The notes: generated from the sequence alone by a model not told the origin. 7,103 nt of DNA from Thermococcus sp. (GCA_027001105.1 JALTMZ010000049.1:1-7103); one strand, 5' to 3'; positions 1 to 5,467 are shown, counted from the stretch's first letter. Program-made: numbers and translations.

Positions 1-798
1 CATTAGATGACCAGAAATTTCAGTTGTAACAACAACACCTTTACTTATTGGAGTCGGTGTTGGAAAGAGAACATGATTTGGACCTGGAATTCCTTCATCA
101 AAAATCCAGTATTCACCTTTTCTCGGATGAATTTCGAAGTAGTCAATTCCAGTCATCTTCGATATTTCATCAGCATAGAGACCAGCAGCATTTATTACAA
201 TATCAGCCTCAATGAAGCCATTGTTTGTCTCAACACCTTTAACTTCCCCGTTCTCTACTTTTATTCCTCTAACTTCTGTCTCTAAGTGAAGTTTCACTCC
301 GTTGGCAACAGCATTCTCAACAATTGCAATTACAGCTGGTATTGGTCCTATCTGGCCAACTATTGGAACATAAAGAGCGCCCAAGGCGTTTGGATTCACA
401 TTGGGTTCGAGATGAAACAGCTCCTTCCTATCAATTATCCTCATCTCTGGAACGCCATTCCTCTTTCCCCTCTCTAACAGCCGCTCAAGCTCATCAAAGT
501 CCTCATCTTTAAGGGCAACAATCAATGCTCCATTCCATATGTGGGGAATTTCAAGCTCCTTAACCCATTGGTGCCATAAGCGATTTCCCTTTATGCACAG
601 CTTTGCCCTCATCGGGTATTTGTCTGGGTCATCGTCGTAACCTCCATGGATTAAAGCTGTATTTGCCTTGCTGACTCCCCAACCGACATCAGCTTCCTTC
701 TCAATGAGATGAACCTCAAGGTTCTCATACTTGCTGAGAACTCTGGCAATGCTTGCACCAACAATCCCAGCGCCAATAATAGTGACTTTTGTCTTCAT
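1..798 (-). CDS. glpA: FAD-dependent glycerol-3-phosphate dehydrogenase, N-terminal part (partial)
   Basis: The gene runs off the left edge: 266 codons are present and the 3' part is missing. The product should oxidise sn-glycerol-3-phosphate to dihydroxyacetone phosphate with FAD, feeding glycerol into glycolysis. The N-terminus MKTKVTIIGAGIVGASIAR has the Rossmann GxGxxG loop (G9, G11, G14), with acidic E33 closing the second strand to bind the ADP ribose. SKANTALIHGGY (43-54) and NAAGLYADEI further on are typical of the DAO/GlpA family. The start is set by GGAGGGG at 804-810, five bases before the ATG. Thermococcal relatives known to me are close to 500 residues with a C-terminal iron-sulfur (BFD-like) domain, so about half is visible. 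It lies downstream of glpK in the same direction but has its own TATA box. A related DAO-family oxidase is the main alternative; the glycerol kinase neighbour argues against that. Confidence 0.88.
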   Translation of the reverse strand, partial: MKTKVTIIGAGIVGASIARVLSKYENLEVHLIEKEADVGWGVSKANTALIHGGYDDDPDKYPMRAKLCIKGNRLWHQWVKELEIPHIWNGALIVALKDEDFDELERLLERGKRNGVPEMRIIDRKELFHLEPNVNPNALGALYVPIVGQIGPIPAVIAIVENAVANGVKLHLETEVRGIKVENGEVKGVETNNGFIEADIVINAAGLYADEISKMTGIDYFEIHPRKGEYWIFDEGIPGPNHVLFPTPTPISKGVVVTTEISGHLM

Positions 799-850
799 GA
801 ATACCCCTCCATGGCTTTCAGTTAAAGATCTTAGAGTTTAGATTGAATTA

Positions 851-867
851 ATTTAAATATTTTCTGC
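851..867 (-). promoter_or_regulatory. glpA promoter (TATA box and A-rich BRE)
   Basis: On the minus strand the sequence reads GCAGAAAATATTTAAAT, an A-rich BRE followed by the TATA box TATTTAAAT (851-859). A start of transcription about 25 bp downstream falls near 829, giving a leader of about 30 nt that includes the GGAGGGG ribosome site. It suggests that glpA can be transcribed apart from glpK. Prediction from sequence only. Confidence 0.55.
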
Positions 868-888
868 TCAAACAGGCTCTAAATGTGA

Positions 889-932
889 AAATAGTTTCAA
901 CGATGTCCCAAAATTAAAAATTTAAACTATTT
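889..932. repeat. 9-bp perfect inverted repeat between glpK and glpA
   Basis: The arms AAATAGTTT (889-897) and AAACTATTT (924-932) are exact reverse complements separated by 26 bp. They lie between the glpK stop codon (938-940) and the glpA TATA box (851-859). The spacer holds an A/T-rich run (911-923) that reads as T-tracts on the glpK transcript. The structure could be a 3' hairpin linked to termination of glpK, or a spaced operator for glpA. Neither can be decided here. Confidence 0.4.
911..926 (-). terminator. T-tract terminator candidate after glpK
   Basis: On the minus strand, 12 to 27 bases after the glpK stop codon, the sequence is TTTAAATTTTTAATTT. Archaeal RNA polymerase often terminates at such T-tracts without needing a hairpin. 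The context at the end of a gene supports this, but A/T-rich intergenic DNA is common, so the call is weak. Confidence 0.3.
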
Positions 933-937
933 GGAAT

Positions 938-2419
938 TTAGACTCCCAGAACCCTCGCCCATCCTAAGGCTCTCTTTACTGCCTCTTTCCAACCTTTGTA
1001 GAGCTTTTTCCTATCTTTCTCGCTCATCTTCGGCTCAAACACTTTTTCAACTTTCCAAAGTTCCCCAATTTCCTCCAAGCTTTCCCAGTAGCCCACCGCT
1101 AAACCCGCCAGATATGCAGCTCCCAAAGCGGTTGTCTCTTGAACAACAGGTCTTATGACCGTTTTTCCTAAGATGTCAGCCTGGAACTGCATGAGGAAGT
1201 TGTTCTTGGTTGCTCCCCCATCAACCCTAAGCTCTTTGATTGGGACTTCCTTTTCCATCTCATCTACCACATCTTTCGTGAGATACGCTATCGCCTCAAG
1301 CGTAGCCCTTGCAAAGTGCTCCCTTGTAGTGCCTCTTGTTATACCAATTATCAAACCCCTTGCAAACTGATCCCAGTAAGGAGCACCGAGACCGACAAAG
1401 GCTGGCACAAAGTAAACCCCATCATTTGATACTAACTTTGATGCGAGTTCTTCAGTTTCAGCTGCACTATTGATAATTTTTAACCCATCCCTAAGCCACT
1501 GAACAGCTGCACCTGTTATGAAAACACTTCCTTCAAGGGCATAGCTGATTTTTCCATTCAACCCCCAGGCTATGGTCGTGAGAAGGTTTTGGGAATACTT
1601 TATTTTATCACCTGTATTGACGAGTATGAAGTTCCCAGTGCCATAGGTTGCTTTCACCATACCTTCATCAAAGCACGCCTGACCGAAAAGAGCGGCTTGC
1701 TGATCCCCAGCATCTCCGCTTACTGGAATCTCAACACCAAACAGCTCTTTTTTAGTATAACCATAAATCTCACTCGATTCCTTAACCTCAGGCAGAATTG
1801 CATCTGGAATCCCAAAGATTTCCAAAAGCTCTTCATCCCACTCAAGCTTCTTGATGTTGAAGAGCATCGTTCTTGAGGCATTTGAATAATCAGTAACATG
1901 TTTCCCTGTGAGCTTGTAAATCAAGAATGTGTCAATTGTCCCAAACATTACCTCCCCTTTCTGAGCTTTTTCTCTCAAACCGGGAACGTTGTCAAGGAGC
2001 CACTTTATCTTTGATGCCGAGAAGTATGCATCTGGAACTAAACCGGTTTTTTCCTTTATCATCTCTCCATAATTTCGCTTAATGTCTTCAATCATTTCCG
2101 CGGTTCTTCTGCACTGCCAGACGATGGCGTTGTAAACGGGCTTTCCATTTTTGTCCCAGATTATCGTCGTTTCCCTCTGATTTGTTACTCCAATTGCTGC
2201 TATCTGCCCTGGAGTAATTTTGGCGTTCTCTAAGGCGGTTTTCACTGCTTTAAACTGAGCATCCCAGATTTCTTCAGGGTTATGTTCAACCCATCCCGGC
2301 TTTGGGTAATACTGGGGAAACTCATACTGTCCAACCCCTAAGATGTTACTTTCCTTGTCGAAGATTATGGCCCTCGCACTTGTAGTTCCTTCATCGAGAG
2401 AAAGTATAAACTTGTCCAT
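938..2419 (-). CDS. glpK: Glycerol kinase
   Basis: A complete FGGY-family kinase of 493 residues, the usual length. It phosphorylates glycerol with ATP to sn-glycerol-3-phosphate in the cytoplasm, the substrate of the dehydrogenase encoded next to it. The phosphate-binding loop is [11 protein letters not shown] (7-17). NQRET (80-84) supplies the Arg-Glu pair R82/E83 that binds glycerol, with Y132 in [11 protein letters not shown]. The catalytic base is D239 in [12 protein letters not shown], equivalent to D245 of the E. coli enzyme. [19 protein letters not shown] (399-417) and [13 protein letters not shown] (427-439) form the adenosine side and FGGY signature. The PTS-phosphorylated His region of firmicute enzymes is not evident, as expected in an archaeon. 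The start ATG is preceded by GGTGG (2426-2430) at six bases. The gene ends in TAA and has its own promoter. Confidence 0.97.
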   Translation of the reverse strand: MDKFILSLDEGTTSARAIIFDKESNILGVGQYEFPQYYPKPGWVEHNPEEIWDAQFKAVKTALENAKITPGQIAAIGVTNQRETTIIWDKNGKPVYNAIVWQCRRTAEMIEDIKRNYGEMIKEKTGLVPDAYFSASKIKWLLDNVPGLREKAQKGEVMFGTIDTFLIYKLTGKHVTDYSNASRTMLFNIKKLEWDEELLEIFGIPDAILPEVKESSEIYGYTKKELFGVEIPVSGDAGDQQAALFGQACFDEGMVKATYGTGNFILVNTGDKIKYSQNLLTTIAWGLNGKISYALEGSVFITGAAVQWLRDGLKIINSAAETEELASKLVSNDGVYFVPAFVGLGAPYWDQFARGLIIGITRGTTREHFARATLEAIAYLTKDVVDEMEKEVPIKELRVDGGATKNNFLMQFQADILGKTVIRPVVQETTALGAAYLAGLAVGYWESLEEIGELWKVEKVFEPKMSEKDRKKLYKGWKEAVKRALGWARVLGV

Positions 2420-2453
2420 TGATGTCCACCAAAATGAGAGATAACTGAGGGAG

Positions 2454-2470
2454 ATATATTAACCCTTCGG
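2454..2470 (-). promoter_or_regulatory. glpK promoter, sharing 16-17 bp with repeat copies at 2795 and 3926
   Basis: The minus strand reads CCGAAGGG-TTAATATAT: a BRE-like GAAGGG directly before the TATA box (2454-2462). Transcription should start near 2430, giving a leader of about 12 nt. The plus-strand string TATATTAACCCTTCGG (2455-2470) is identical to the left part of the hairpin repeat at 3926, but here it diverges right after CGG and the GAAGGG arm of the hairpin is missing. The promoter therefore carries a half copy of the repeat. Confidence 0.65.
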
Positions 2471-2473
2471 TAG

Positions 2474-2498
2474 CAAACTTTGGGAAAGTTTGATCAAA
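2474..2498. repeat. Palindromes upstream of the glpK promoter, candidate operator
   Basis: CAAACTTT-GGG-AAAGTTTG (2474-2492) is a perfect 8-bp inverted repeat with a 3-base centre. It overlaps a second perfect 10-bp palindrome, TTTGATCAAA (2489-2498). They start 12 bp upstream of the glpK TATA box, the place where an archaeal activator or repressor would contact the BRE/TATA complex. Visible as sequence symmetry only; no regulator is encoded nearby. Confidence 0.5.
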
Positions 2499-2790
2499 AT
2501 CCGTACATCATCATAACGAGACCCAAGTGTCTGAGTGAACTCCCTTAGCTCAACCAACTATCTTTGTATGTGTTCCACTCAAGTAAGCGCCCTCTGGGCA
2601 CAAAAAGAAAAAGAATAGAGAACACAAACCAAAATCAATCTCTGGGCTAAATGTGCTCACAACATCTTCACACAAGCAGAAGACGTACAAAATACCATGA
2701 TTAAATAAGCAATGTTTTCAAGAAGAATTGGCTTGATACACCCCGCTCCACACCTCACTTTTTTCTTATCTACCAGGGGCTATCACCCCC
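2499..2790. other. Intergenic stretch without a supported gene
   Basis: About 290 bp between the glpK control region and the first hairpin repeat. No frame has a convincing start plus ribosome site. The longest open stretch on the minus strand (55 codons ending at a TGA at 2552-2550) has no ATG, only TTG/GTG codons, and is unusually rich in Cys and Phe, so I do not call it. A pyrimidine run at 2756-2766 (plus strand) could act as a terminator. A small RNA transcribed on the minus strand from the TATA-like sequence at 2794-2802 is possible but not shown. Confidence 0.4.
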
Positions 2791-2792
2791 CT

Positions 2793-2839
2793 CATATATT
2801 CACCCTTCGGGAGAAGGGAAATACATAAATGCCCGGAGG
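2793..2839 (+). promoter_or_regulatory. Promoter and ribosome site of the small membrane protein gene at 2849
   Basis: CATATATT (2793-2800) is the only TATA-like sequence at a workable distance. Transcription would start near 2824, just beyond the hairpin, leaving a leader of about 25 nt. GGAGG at 2835-2839 lies nine bases before the ATG. The hairpin CCCTTC-GGGA-GAAGGG thus sits between TATA box and transcription start, where a bound protein would block initiation. The placement is inferred from spacing alone. Confidence 0.45.
2795..2823. repeat. Hairpin-promoter repeat, copy B
   Basis: It contains TATATT, then CA, then the perfect stem CCCTTC (2803-2808), loop GGGA and GAAGGG (2813-2818), then AAATA. 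It matches the copy at 3926-3954 at 28 of 29 positions (C for A at 2801). The 12-mer GGGAGAAGGGAA inside it recurs directly at 2838-2849, overlapping the ribosome site and start codon of the following gene. Both full copies lie immediately upstream of small membrane protein genes. Confidence 0.8.
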
Positions 2840-2848
2840 GAGAAGGGA

Positions 2849-3235
2849 ATGGATTCCCAGCCCATAGCAGTCCTGCTTTTATTCACGTCTTTAGCTATAA
2901 ATATCGGGTTAATAATGTTGCAAGATCCACTTAAACCCCGAGACGAAGAGAACGCTATTGAAGTTCAGAAGGCTTCCAGCAATGCATTGACTGGTATGGT
3001 TTTAGCATTACTCATCGCTCAACCGTTGGCATTTGCCTCAGCAGTTATGGGAACTGAAGTTTTTGGATGGATTATTGGAATGGGTTCCATGCTGTTGGGC
3101 TTTGGTTTTCTACTTGAATGGCGCAAATACAAAGCCAAGTATCAACAGCTCCTTCTCCAAGAAGCCATAGCCAAAGGCGTTGAAATCGGCATGAAAAGGC
3201 AAAAGAGACCTAAACCTTTATTCCCTCTCTCTTAA
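2849..3235 (+). CDS. Small membrane protein of unknown function (three predicted helices)
   Basis: 128 residues; I do not recognise the family. Hydrophobic segments lie at about 6-24, 48-67 and 71-90. After the first is a charged loop (DPLKPRDEENAIEVQK, 26-41). The C-terminal third (91-128) is a basic, amphipathic stretch with KYQQLLLQEAIAKGVEIGMKRQ, probably cytoplasmic. There is no catalytic motif and no cleavable signal peptide that I can see. The start ATG has GGAGG nine bases upstream. The 3' end overlaps the convergent nucleotidyltransferase gene by 26 bp, a tight arrangement. The gene at 3988-4344 has the same plan (helix, charged loop, two helices, charged amphipathic tail) and the same hairpin repeat in front, so the two may be distant paralogues, although their residue identity looks low. 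A role as a toxin-antitoxin or stress accessory protein is only a guess from location. Confidence 0.75.
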   Translation: MDSQPIAVLLLFTSLAINIGLIMLQDPLKPRDEENAIEVQKASSNALTGMVLALLIAQPLAFASAVMGTEVFGWIIGMGSMLLGFGFLLEWRKYKAKYQQLLLQEAIAKGVEIGMKRQKRPKPLFPLS

Positions 3236-3506
3236 CAGTTCTTATGAAGGAATCATCTCTCCTTCTAAACTCTTCAGGGCTGATAACTATTGGGCTTATA
3301 AGCTCACCATACTCGAGGAGCACTTCTGTTGAAATGTCAACAACTTCATCAAGCGAAACTTCGCCGACTATCATGACATCAATGTCGCTCTCTTCGTCAT
3401 AGTCTCCTCTTGTGTAGGAACCAAAAACAATAATTTCCTCAATTTTATCTCCAAATTTGTCCCTCAGCTCTTCTAAAAAAGCTTTAAGAGCTTTTTTCTT
3501 CATCAT
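3210..3506 (-). CDS. MNT-domain nucleotidyltransferase (antitoxin-type partner of HEPN protein)
   Basis: 98 residues, a minimal nucleotidyltransferase of the MNT family (COG1708-like). The catalytic signature is complete: GSYTRGDYDEESDIDV, with G-S at the start of the helix and the two metal-binding aspartates of S-D-I-D. No third carboxylate is evident in the strand ELISPIVISPEEF, where other nucleotidyltransferases carry one. In characterised HepT/MntA pairs the MNT protein is the antitoxin and adenylylates the HEPN toxin; that role is inferred here. I place the start at the ATG at 3506 because GGAG (3514-3517) lies seven bases upstream. A TTG one codon earlier (3509) is also in frame. The gene overlaps the end of the upstream HEPN gene by 23 bp, showing cotranscription and likely translational coupling. 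Its 3' end overlaps the convergent membrane protein gene. Confidence 0.88.
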   Translation of the reverse strand: MMKKKALKAFLEELRDKFGDKIEEIIVFGSYTRGDYDEESDIDVMIVGEVSLDEVVDISTEVLLEYGELISPIVISPEEFRRRDDSFIRTVKREGIKV

Positions 3507-3891
3507 CAATCATCTCCAATGCGCTCTTAATTCTCTCCAAGAATGCCTCAGCGTCTTCAACGATTTCTCTGGCTTCCTCACTTGCTGGGGAATAGTAGAT
3601 GTCATAGTCAGCCCTCGATCTTAAGGCAAATGCACGGTTAAAAGCCTTAGCATATATTTCCTCAACAAAGCCTTCCGTCACAAAATGCAGCCCAAACATC
3701 TTGACGACTCCAGAATGCTTTTTTGGATTGATACCTTTTGTCAGAAGGAGAGCTTTTGCCGCATGGAACATGGAATAATATGCTCTGCTTATGGCATCCC
3801 TGTAATACCCAAGCTCAAGGAGCGCATTGGCTGAGGCAAGTGCTTCCTCAGCGAGCTTAAGATGAAGCTTAATTTCCTCACTAACGCTCAT
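3484..3891 (-). CDS. HEPN-domain protein (toxin-type partner of MNT protein)
   Basis: 135 residues, all-helical, matching the HEPN family (PF05168-like) found beside MNT nucleotidyltransferases in archaea. Recognisable elements are RDAISRAYYSMFHAAKALLL (31-50), KGINPKKHSGV (52-62) and RSRADYDIYY (91-100). The RNase motif R-x4-6-H of HepT toxins is not visible: the expected position reads RSRADYD with no following His. This protein may therefore not cut RNA, or may belong to the RADY subfamily whose activity is less clear. It is the first gene of the pair, the same order as hepT-mntA, and overlaps the MNT gene by 23 bp. The ATG has only a weak AGGGG-type site upstream, but a good TATA box (TTAATATATAAGC) lies 30-41 bp away, so the leader would be under 15 nt. 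Role as toxin inferred from family and context. Confidence 0.85.
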   Translation of the reverse strand: MSVSEEIKLHLKLAEEALASANALLELGYYRDAISRAYYSMFHAAKALLLTKGINPKKHSGVVKMFGLHFVTEGFVEEIYAKAFNRAFALRSRADYDIYYSPASEEAREIVEDAEAFLERIKSALEMIDDEEKSS

Positions 3892-3920
3892 TGCAAGCCC
3901 CTGATTATGAATGTTGCAGA

Positions 3921-3932
3921 GCTTATATATTA
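3921..3932 (-). promoter_or_regulatory. HEPN-MNT promoter, overlapping a plus-strand TATA box
   Basis: The minus strand reads TTAATATATAAGC with GAAGGG just upstream as BRE; transcription should start near 3900. On the plus strand the same bases give TATATATT (3924-3931), correctly placed to start transcription near 3952 for the gene at 3988. One A/T core thus probably serves two divergent promoters. CCGAAGGGTTAATATAT is shared exactly with the glpK promoter. Confidence 0.6.
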
Positions 3933-3954
3933 ACCCTTCGGGAGAAGGGAAATA
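3926..3954. repeat. Hairpin-promoter repeat, copy C
   Basis: It reads TATATTAA, stem CCCTTC (3934-3939), loop GGGA, stem GAAGGG (3944-3949), AAATA. It is one base different from copy B at 2795-2823 and shares its first 16 bases with the half copy at 2455-2470. It lies between the divergent HEPN gene and the membrane protein gene at 3988. On the plus strand the hairpin falls between TATA box and predicted transcription start; on the minus strand GAAGGG on the other arm side forms the BRE. Confidence 0.8.
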
Positions 3955-3987
3955 GGTTCGATAGGTGTTTTTGGTGGAATTGTATTA

Positions 3988-4344
3988 ATGTTCTCAGTAA
4001 TGGTTGGAGGCTTTTATGCTTTAGCCGTCATAATTGAGAACCCCAAAGATAAAAAAGAAGCGGATGAGGACTTTAAACGGTGTTTGATAATTCTCTTAGG
4101 AATTATAGGAGGCTCAATGCTCTTATACTCTGATTTAGAAGCTTTAACAGAAATGATGGAAAGTTATTCTTGGATAGTTAAGCTGGCCCCAGTTGCATCT
4201 CTTCTTGCCATGATATCAACGATAATATCCTACCGCCGCCTCAAACGCTTCGAGCAGGAGGAGATGCTCGAAAAGCTTGCAGAAAAGATGGGTGAAAAGC
4301 TTGGCGAGTCAATGGCTAAAGGGCTGAAAGCAAGAGAAACTTAA
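3988..4344 (+). CDS. Small membrane protein of unknown function (three predicted helices), second of two
   Basis: 118 residues; not a family I can name. Hydrophobic segments lie at about 1-16, 32-47 and 62-82, with a charged loop (ENPKDKKEADEDFKR, 17-31) between the first two. The C-terminal tail from 83 on is highly charged and predicted helical (LEKLAEKMGEKLGESMAKGL), with G/S at regular spacing, possibly a self-associating or membrane-surface helix. The start is uncertain. The ATG at 3988 has GGTGG (3973-3977) ten bases upstream, and another ATG follows at 4000. Upstream the frame stays open, with hydrophobic codons, back to a stop at 3931-3933 inside the repeat, but it has no ATG, GTG or TTG, so homologues may be longer at the N-terminus. 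It shares its layout with the gene at 2849. The 3' end overlaps by 29 bp the restored frame of the convergent UPF0175 pseudogene. Confidence 0.7.
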   Translation: MFSVMVGGFYALAVIIENPKDKKEADEDFKRCLIILLGIIGGSMLLYSDLEALTEMMESYSWIVKLAPVASLLAMISTIISYRRLKRFEQEEMLEKLAEKMGEKLGESMAKGLKARET

Positions 4345-4583
4345 CCACGGCAAACTCCAAATCCTCCTCAAGTTCCTTTTTGTGTAGTGTCTTGGGATTC
4401 CCCTCTTTGCAAGCTCCTCCAGGAACCCCTTTTCGTAATGCCCGCAAGTTTAGCGGCTTTCCCAAGTGATAATGCCCCCAGCTGATAAAGAATAACCGCT
4501 AACTCAAGCTTAAGCTCCTTCTCAAGCTCTTTTCTGGGAAGCTTGAGCGATATAAGAACATCATCAGGAATTACAATTTCCAT
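4316..4583 (-). pseudogene. UPF0175-family predicted antitoxin, broken by two frameshifts
   Basis: The intact part, MEIVIPDDVLISLKLPRKEL to LSLGKAAKLAGITK, is the N-terminal half of UPF0175 (COG2886, predicted HTH antitoxins usually paired with a PIN-domain toxin). After that the frame goes wrong and stops at 4370-4368. Adding one A in the run at 4430-4433 restores KGFLEELAKRGIPRHYTK, and adding one A in the run at 4377-4381 restores KKELEEDLEFAVV with a stop at 4318-4316. Together they rebuild the typical C-terminus. I place the start at 4583: GGTGAG (4587-4592) lies three bases upstream and a good TATA box is at 4618-4626. An ATG at 4667 (ATGA overlap with the gene before) is in frame, but the added 28 residues do not look like the family. 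No PIN partner is present. Either a real pseudogene or two homopolymer sequencing errors. Confidence 0.82.
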
Positions 4584-4617
4584 CTTCTCACCATCTATGA
4601 ATACACTCCGGCCGGCG

Positions 4618-4633
4618 ATATATAATTCCTTCG
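4618..4633 (-). promoter_or_regulatory. Promoter of the UPF0175 gene
   Basis: The minus strand reads CGAAGGA-ATTATATAT, a BRE (4627-4633) next to a TATA box (4618-4626). Transcription should start near 4597, about 14 nt before the ATG at 4583. It lies in the gap after the phosphodiesterase stop codon and supports the shorter start for the UPF0175 gene. Confidence 0.6.
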
Positions 4634-4663
4634 CTCGCTCAAGCATGAAGAGATAAAAAGGAA

Positions 4664-5419
4664 TCACCTCAAACCCAAACTCCTCAAATAATCAATCATT
4701 CTCACAACATCGTTGACAATGACGACATCAAAAAGACCCACTAAGCGCTTTAAGTTGTCATTTATATAGAACAGCTCATCGTTCTCAGTCCAGAGAACAA
4801 CCTTTAATTCCAGGCTTTTAGCCCAAGCCAAGGCTTGCTTAAACTTTTCAAATCCAATAATCGGGATTCCTTCCATAGGTGCATTCACCGACCATAGATT
4901 AAGCTCCTCCTTCAGCCTGGGAATCTGTGGGACTATCTGCTCATTATCAATTAAAAGACCAAGCCTAACATCTTTACTGTATTCTCTAACTTTCCTGAGG
5001 GCATCGATGTTGAATGAAGAAATCATAACTCTATCGCAGGCATCAAATTTTTTAACGATCTTAATGCTCTCTTCTGCAGCATCCACATCCTTTATTTCAA
5101 TGTTAATGAGGGAGTCCTCTGGAATGACCTGAAAAACTTCCTCAAGGGTTGGAACCCTCTGCCCCATTCCCAAATCAGCTGCTTTTATTTCTTCAAGGGT
5201 AACGTCTTTGGTCTTTTTCTTTATCTTTGCAGTCCTCTCTAAGGTTTCATCGTGCATTATTATCGCTTTTCCATCTTTGGTCAGCCAGACATCAAGCTCA
5301 ATACCATCTGCACCTGCACTAATTGCCTCAACAAATGCCAAAATGCTGTTTTCGGGATATTTCGACATGAAACCTCTATGCCCAAGTACCAAAACTCTGT
5401 TTTCTTCCCAGCTTGGCAT
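4664..5419 (-). CDS. Glycerophosphodiester phosphodiesterase, canonical copy
   Basis: 251 residues, the usual length for bacterial and archaeal cytoplasmic enzymes (GDPD, UgpQ-like TIM barrel). It hydrolyses glycerophosphodiesters to sn-glycerol-3-phosphate and an alcohol, supplying the dehydrogenase and complementing glycerol kinase. Numbered from the start used here, all hallmark residues are present: H14-R15-G16, PEN (E23), the metal ligands E41 and D43 in GIELDV, the second catalytic His in HDE (H56) with ERT after it, and E108/K110 in INIEIKD. C-terminal WTENDELFY fits the barrel end. No signal peptide, so intracellular. I prefer the ATG at 5419, because GAGG (5428-5431) is eight bases upstream; the ATG at 5425 is too close to it. 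The paralogue at 5468-6187 lies 48 bp upstream, but this gene has its own TATA box (5451-5459). Confidence 0.93.
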   Translation of the reverse strand: MPSWEENRVLVLGHRGFMSKYPENSILAFVEAISAGADGIELDVWLTKDGKAIIMHDETLERTAKIKKKTKDVTLEEIKAADLGMGQRVPTLEEVFQVIPEDSLINIEIKDVDAAEESIKIVKKFDACDRVMISSFNIDALRKVREYSKDVRLGLLIDNEQIVPQIPRLKEELNLWSVNAPMEGIPIIGFEKFKQALAWAKSLELKVVLWTENDELFYINDNLKRLVGLFDVVIVNDVVRMIDYLRSLGLR

Positions 5420-5450
5420 ATTCATCGCCTCAAAAGAAGCATCTTCAGCA

Positions 5451-5466
5451 GTTTAAAAACCTTTTG
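5451..5466 (-). promoter_or_regulatory. Promoter of the canonical phosphodiesterase gene
   Basis: The minus strand reads AAAAGG-T-TTTTTAAAC, a BRE-like element (5461-5466) beside the TATA box TTTTTAAAC (5451-5459). Transcription would start near 5430, leaving a leader of about 10 nt. It shows the two paralogues need not be one operon although only about 48 bp separates them. Confidence 0.5.
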
Positions 5467-5467
5467 C

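Noticed and set aside
1..512. Plus-strand open frames opposite the dehydrogenase gene
   Set aside because: They are antisense to a clearly conserved coding frame and have no sensible protein features.
2503..2515. ATGATGA on the minus strand as box C of a C/D guide RNA
   Set aside because: No CUGA box D or D' at a suitable distance downstream.
2550..2714. Minus-strand open stretch of about 55 codons in the glpK upstream gap
   Set aside because: No ATG, no ribosome site, odd Cys/Phe-rich composition and no family recognised.
2779..2790. GGGG-CTATCA-CCCC as a hairpin
   Set aside because: Only a 4-bp stem in a C-rich stretch; easily expected by chance.
2781..2796. TATCAC followed by five C and TCATA, resembling a TGR regulator site (TATCAC-N5-GTGATA)
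   Set aside because: Only the left half matches; the right half reads TCATAT instead of GTGATA.
4584..4667. N-terminal extension of the UPF0175 gene to the ATG at 4667 (ATGA overlap with the phosphodiesterase stop)
   Set aside because: A TATA box, BRE and GGTGAG ribosome site lie inside the extension, and the added residues do not resemble the family.
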